Assembly: GCA_910578605.1 (NCBI GenBank)
Contig: CAJTQG010000043.1
Location: forward strand, 1 to 24,552
Length of the DNA stretch: 24,552 nt
Source: an uncultured Lachnospiraceae bacterium
GTDB lineage: Bacteria; Bacillota; Clostridia; Lachnospirales; Lachnospiraceae
Direction of reading: 5' to 3'
Below, one piece after another: positions 22,979 to 24,552 of the stretch. Made by a program: the position numbers and the translations under genes. Numbering within the stretch: position 1 is the first letter of the stretch; every line of letters begins with the position of its first letter. The notes under the pieces are model-generated. The model was not told the DNA's origin and made no database searches. It saw only the letters and a program-made list of their open reading frames with translations.

Positions 22979-23674
22979 ATGGATGTTGAAAAATTTTCTA
23001 TTATTAAAAAAATTAGTTTGAACAGTAATCAATTAAAATGGATGGCAATGCTTACGATGATTGTGGACCATACAGGAGCAGTCCTGTTTCCGCAATATAT
23101 TATATTGAGAATCATCGGGAGAATGGCTTTTCCAATTTATTGCTTTTTGTTAGTACAAGGGTATTTTCATACCCGAAGCCTGTGGAAATATGGAATACGA
23201 TTGTTTGTATTTGCCCTAATATCAGAACCTTGCTTTGATATGGCATTTTTTGGAAAATGGTATGAACCGGCACATCAAAATATATTTTGGACACTGCTGC
23301 TAGGCTTGGTGCTGATGGAGCTGTGCAGTAGAAATCAGGAGAAGGAGTGGAACCTCACCCCTGTTCTGTTAGTGTTGTCGGCATTGGCCGCCTGGTTCTT
23401 GAATACAGATTACAATTGGACAGGGGTGGTTTTAATATATTGCTTTTACCAGGCACACAAAATGGAGGGAAAAAAAGAGAAGCTTATGCAGTTAGCTTCT
23501 CAAAGTTTTTTTCATTTCATATGTTGGGGAGGGATACAGCGATATGGCATCCTGTCCACCTTTGTGCTTTGGCTGTACAATCAAAAGCCAGGAAGTCGAA
23601 AGGGGAAGCTTTTATATTACAGTATCTATCCTATTCATTTACTACTTCTTTGTTGGCTGAGAAGGACCATTTAA
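22979..23674 (+). CDS. TraX family membrane protein
   Basis: A 231-residue polytopic membrane protein. The N-terminal block LKWMAMLTMIVDHTGAVLFP, then LRIIGRMAFPIYCFLLVQG and FALISEPCFDMAF, is characteristic of the TraX/acyltransferase-like family. F-plasmid TraX acetylates pilin, but chromosomal Firmicute members have no proven role. Several hydrophobic helices follow, with a short basic loop between. No conjugation genes are nearby, so a transfer function is not implied. AAAAGGA stands 7 bases before the ATG. Its 3' end overlaps the convergent PAP2-like gene by 44 bases. Confidence 0.8.
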   Translation: MDVEKFSIIKKISLNSNQLKWMAMLTMIVDHTGAVLFPQYIILRIIGRMAFPIYCFLLVQGYFHTRSLWKYGIRLFVFALISEPCFDMAFFGKWYEPAHQNIFWTLLLGLVLMELCSRNQEKEWNLTPVLLVLSALAAWFLNTDYNWTGVVLIYCFYQAHKMEGKKEKLMQLASQSFFHFICWGGIQRYGILSTFVLWLYNQKPGSRKGKLLYYSIYPIHLLLLCWLRRTI

Positions 23675-24302
23675 ATACATATACTAAGCAGTACATAATT
23701 ACAGCTAATATACCAGCGCCAATACCATCCAAAACGGAATGCTGTTTTAAGAACATAGTGGATAAAATGATAAGAACACAAAGTATAAAGGAACTTAATT
23801 TTATCCTTTTTTTATTGGCAAAAAAGGAGCCCTTCATCACAGCAATGTGAATTCCAATAGAGTTAAATACATGTATGCTAGGAAATACATTAGTATCCGT
23901 ATCTGTCTTGTACAACGCAGATAAAATCTGGATAAAAATGTTATCTCTTGAGGTTAGGTCTGCATATTGCCGAAGATTCTGACCATTAGGGAAAAAGGTG
24001 CAAATCAATAGGCAGATGGTCATTCCGCCAAAGAGAAAACCGCAGGTTTGATAAAATTCCTTTTTAGAGGTAAAAAATAGAATTAAAATAACAAGCGGAA
24101 CATATAAAAACCATAAAAAATACGGTATAACAAAGTATTCACAAAAAGGAATTTTGTCATCTAGTGCAGTGTGAATAATATTGCAGTCGCTGAGTTTTGC
24201 GTAAGTTCGCTCTAACCAGGTAAACCATGGAAGGTAAATTAAAAGATAAAGAAAAACCCAACTATGAGAATATCTGCTAAAAAAGTCATTTGATTGTTTC
24301 AT
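23631..24302 (-). CDS. PAP2-like membrane phosphatase/phosphotransferase
   Basis: A 223-residue integral membrane protein with about six hydrophobic segments. It carries PAP2-superfamily signature parts: FPSIHVFNS (the PSxH motif with its catalytic His) and STMFLKQHSVLDGIGAG (the S...H-x3-D motif). The usual first motif K-x6-RP is not seen; this is common in the inositolphosphotransferase-like PAP2 branch. The likely role is hydrolysis or transfer of a lipid phosphate head group at the membrane; the substrate is unknown. The ATG at 24302 follows a GGGGG stretch on the minus strand; an ATG at 24317 is the alternative. Bases 24318-24552 upstream are AT-rich and hold nothing further that I can support. 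Confidence 0.75.
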   Translation of the reverse strand: MKQSNDFFSRYSHSWVFLYLLIYLPWFTWLERTYAKLSDCNIIHTALDDKIPFCEYFVIPYFLWFLYVPLVILILFFTSKKEFYQTCGFLFGGMTICLLICTFFPNGQNLRQYADLTSRDNIFIQILSALYKTDTDTNVFPSIHVFNSIGIHIAVMKGSFFANKKRIKLSSFILCVLIILSTMFLKQHSVLDGIGAGILAVIMYCLVYVFKWSFSANKEVVNE

Positions 24303-24552
24303 AAGTGAGACCCCCATCTAATCAAATTGTTGTATTGTGTAGTATCATAATCATAGATAGCATCTTAAAACATTGCAGCGTATCATATTAGTAACATTAT
24401 AACATTCTTACTATTAATAATCATAATTATCAACATAATGGAACATGATAAAATGATACAATCAGCATAAACAATATATAATTAAGAAGCAATAAAAGTA
24501 TATTTCTTATCTGTGATTATATAATAATCTTATAATAAGTCATATGATATAT

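Noticed and set aside
23347..23850. 167-codon plus-strand ORF across the TraX/PAP2 junction
   Set aside because: It lies in a different frame of TraX and antisense to the PAP2-like gene, with no family resemblance.
1..24552. CRISPR arrays, tRNAs or rRNAs
   Set aside because: No regularly spaced direct repeats, cloverleaf-like sequences or conserved rRNA segments were noticed by eye.

Overview
The window looks like chromosomal DNA of a low-GC anaerobic Clostridia, most likely a gut-type Lachnospiraceae. This is inferred from AT-rich DNA with strong AGGAGG ribosome sites, a pyruvate formate-lyase fermentation locus, a secreted plant-arabinan-degrading enzyme and a c-di-GMP riboswitch. No rRNA, tRNA or CRISPR array was seen, and no phage or conjugative module.

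Layout. 1-2733: regulatory region and a secreted GH43 arabinanase with two tandem ricin-type lectin modules, ending at a terminator shared with a convergent SMI1/KNR4-like gene (2892-3674, minus). 3807-5403: a near-consensus promoter, a GNAT acetyltransferase, a MITE-like inverted-repeat element (4475-4706) and a histidine phosphatase. 5475-11543: a type IIA topoisomerase pair (parE, parC) split by a 1.7 kb decayed island that carries a c-di-GMP-I riboswitch and terminator, a broken amidase gene, a frameshifted hypothetical gene and small ORFs. 11720-16867: a five-gene cluster whose products match the STM4015, STM4014, STM4013, STM4012 and STM4011 families: a leucine-rich-repeat protein, an ATP-grasp enzyme, a sulfatase-like hydrolase and two radical SAM enzymes. 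It is a conserved set with no function known to me. 16914-20653: pyruvate formate-lyase, encoded in two pieces (a 698-residue body without the glycyl radical domain, then a separate 79-residue glycyl radical protein), followed by the activating enzyme. 20861-22921: a GlgX-like GH13 protein that has lost all three catalytic acids. 22979-24302: TraX-like and PAP2-like membrane proteins whose convergent genes overlap at their 3' ends. 24303-24552 is AT-rich with no gene that I can support.

How the parts work together. The STM40xx genes look like one biosynthetic or modification pathway with oxygen-sensitive radical chemistry. The pfl locus is a second radical system: PflA should install a glycyl radical on the small GrcA-like protein, which must then dock with the truncated PflB body to make an active enzyme. 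The most notable items are the split PFL, the STM40xx cluster, the riboswitch left in front of a pseudogene, the GH13 pseudoenzyme and the acidic insertion in ParC.
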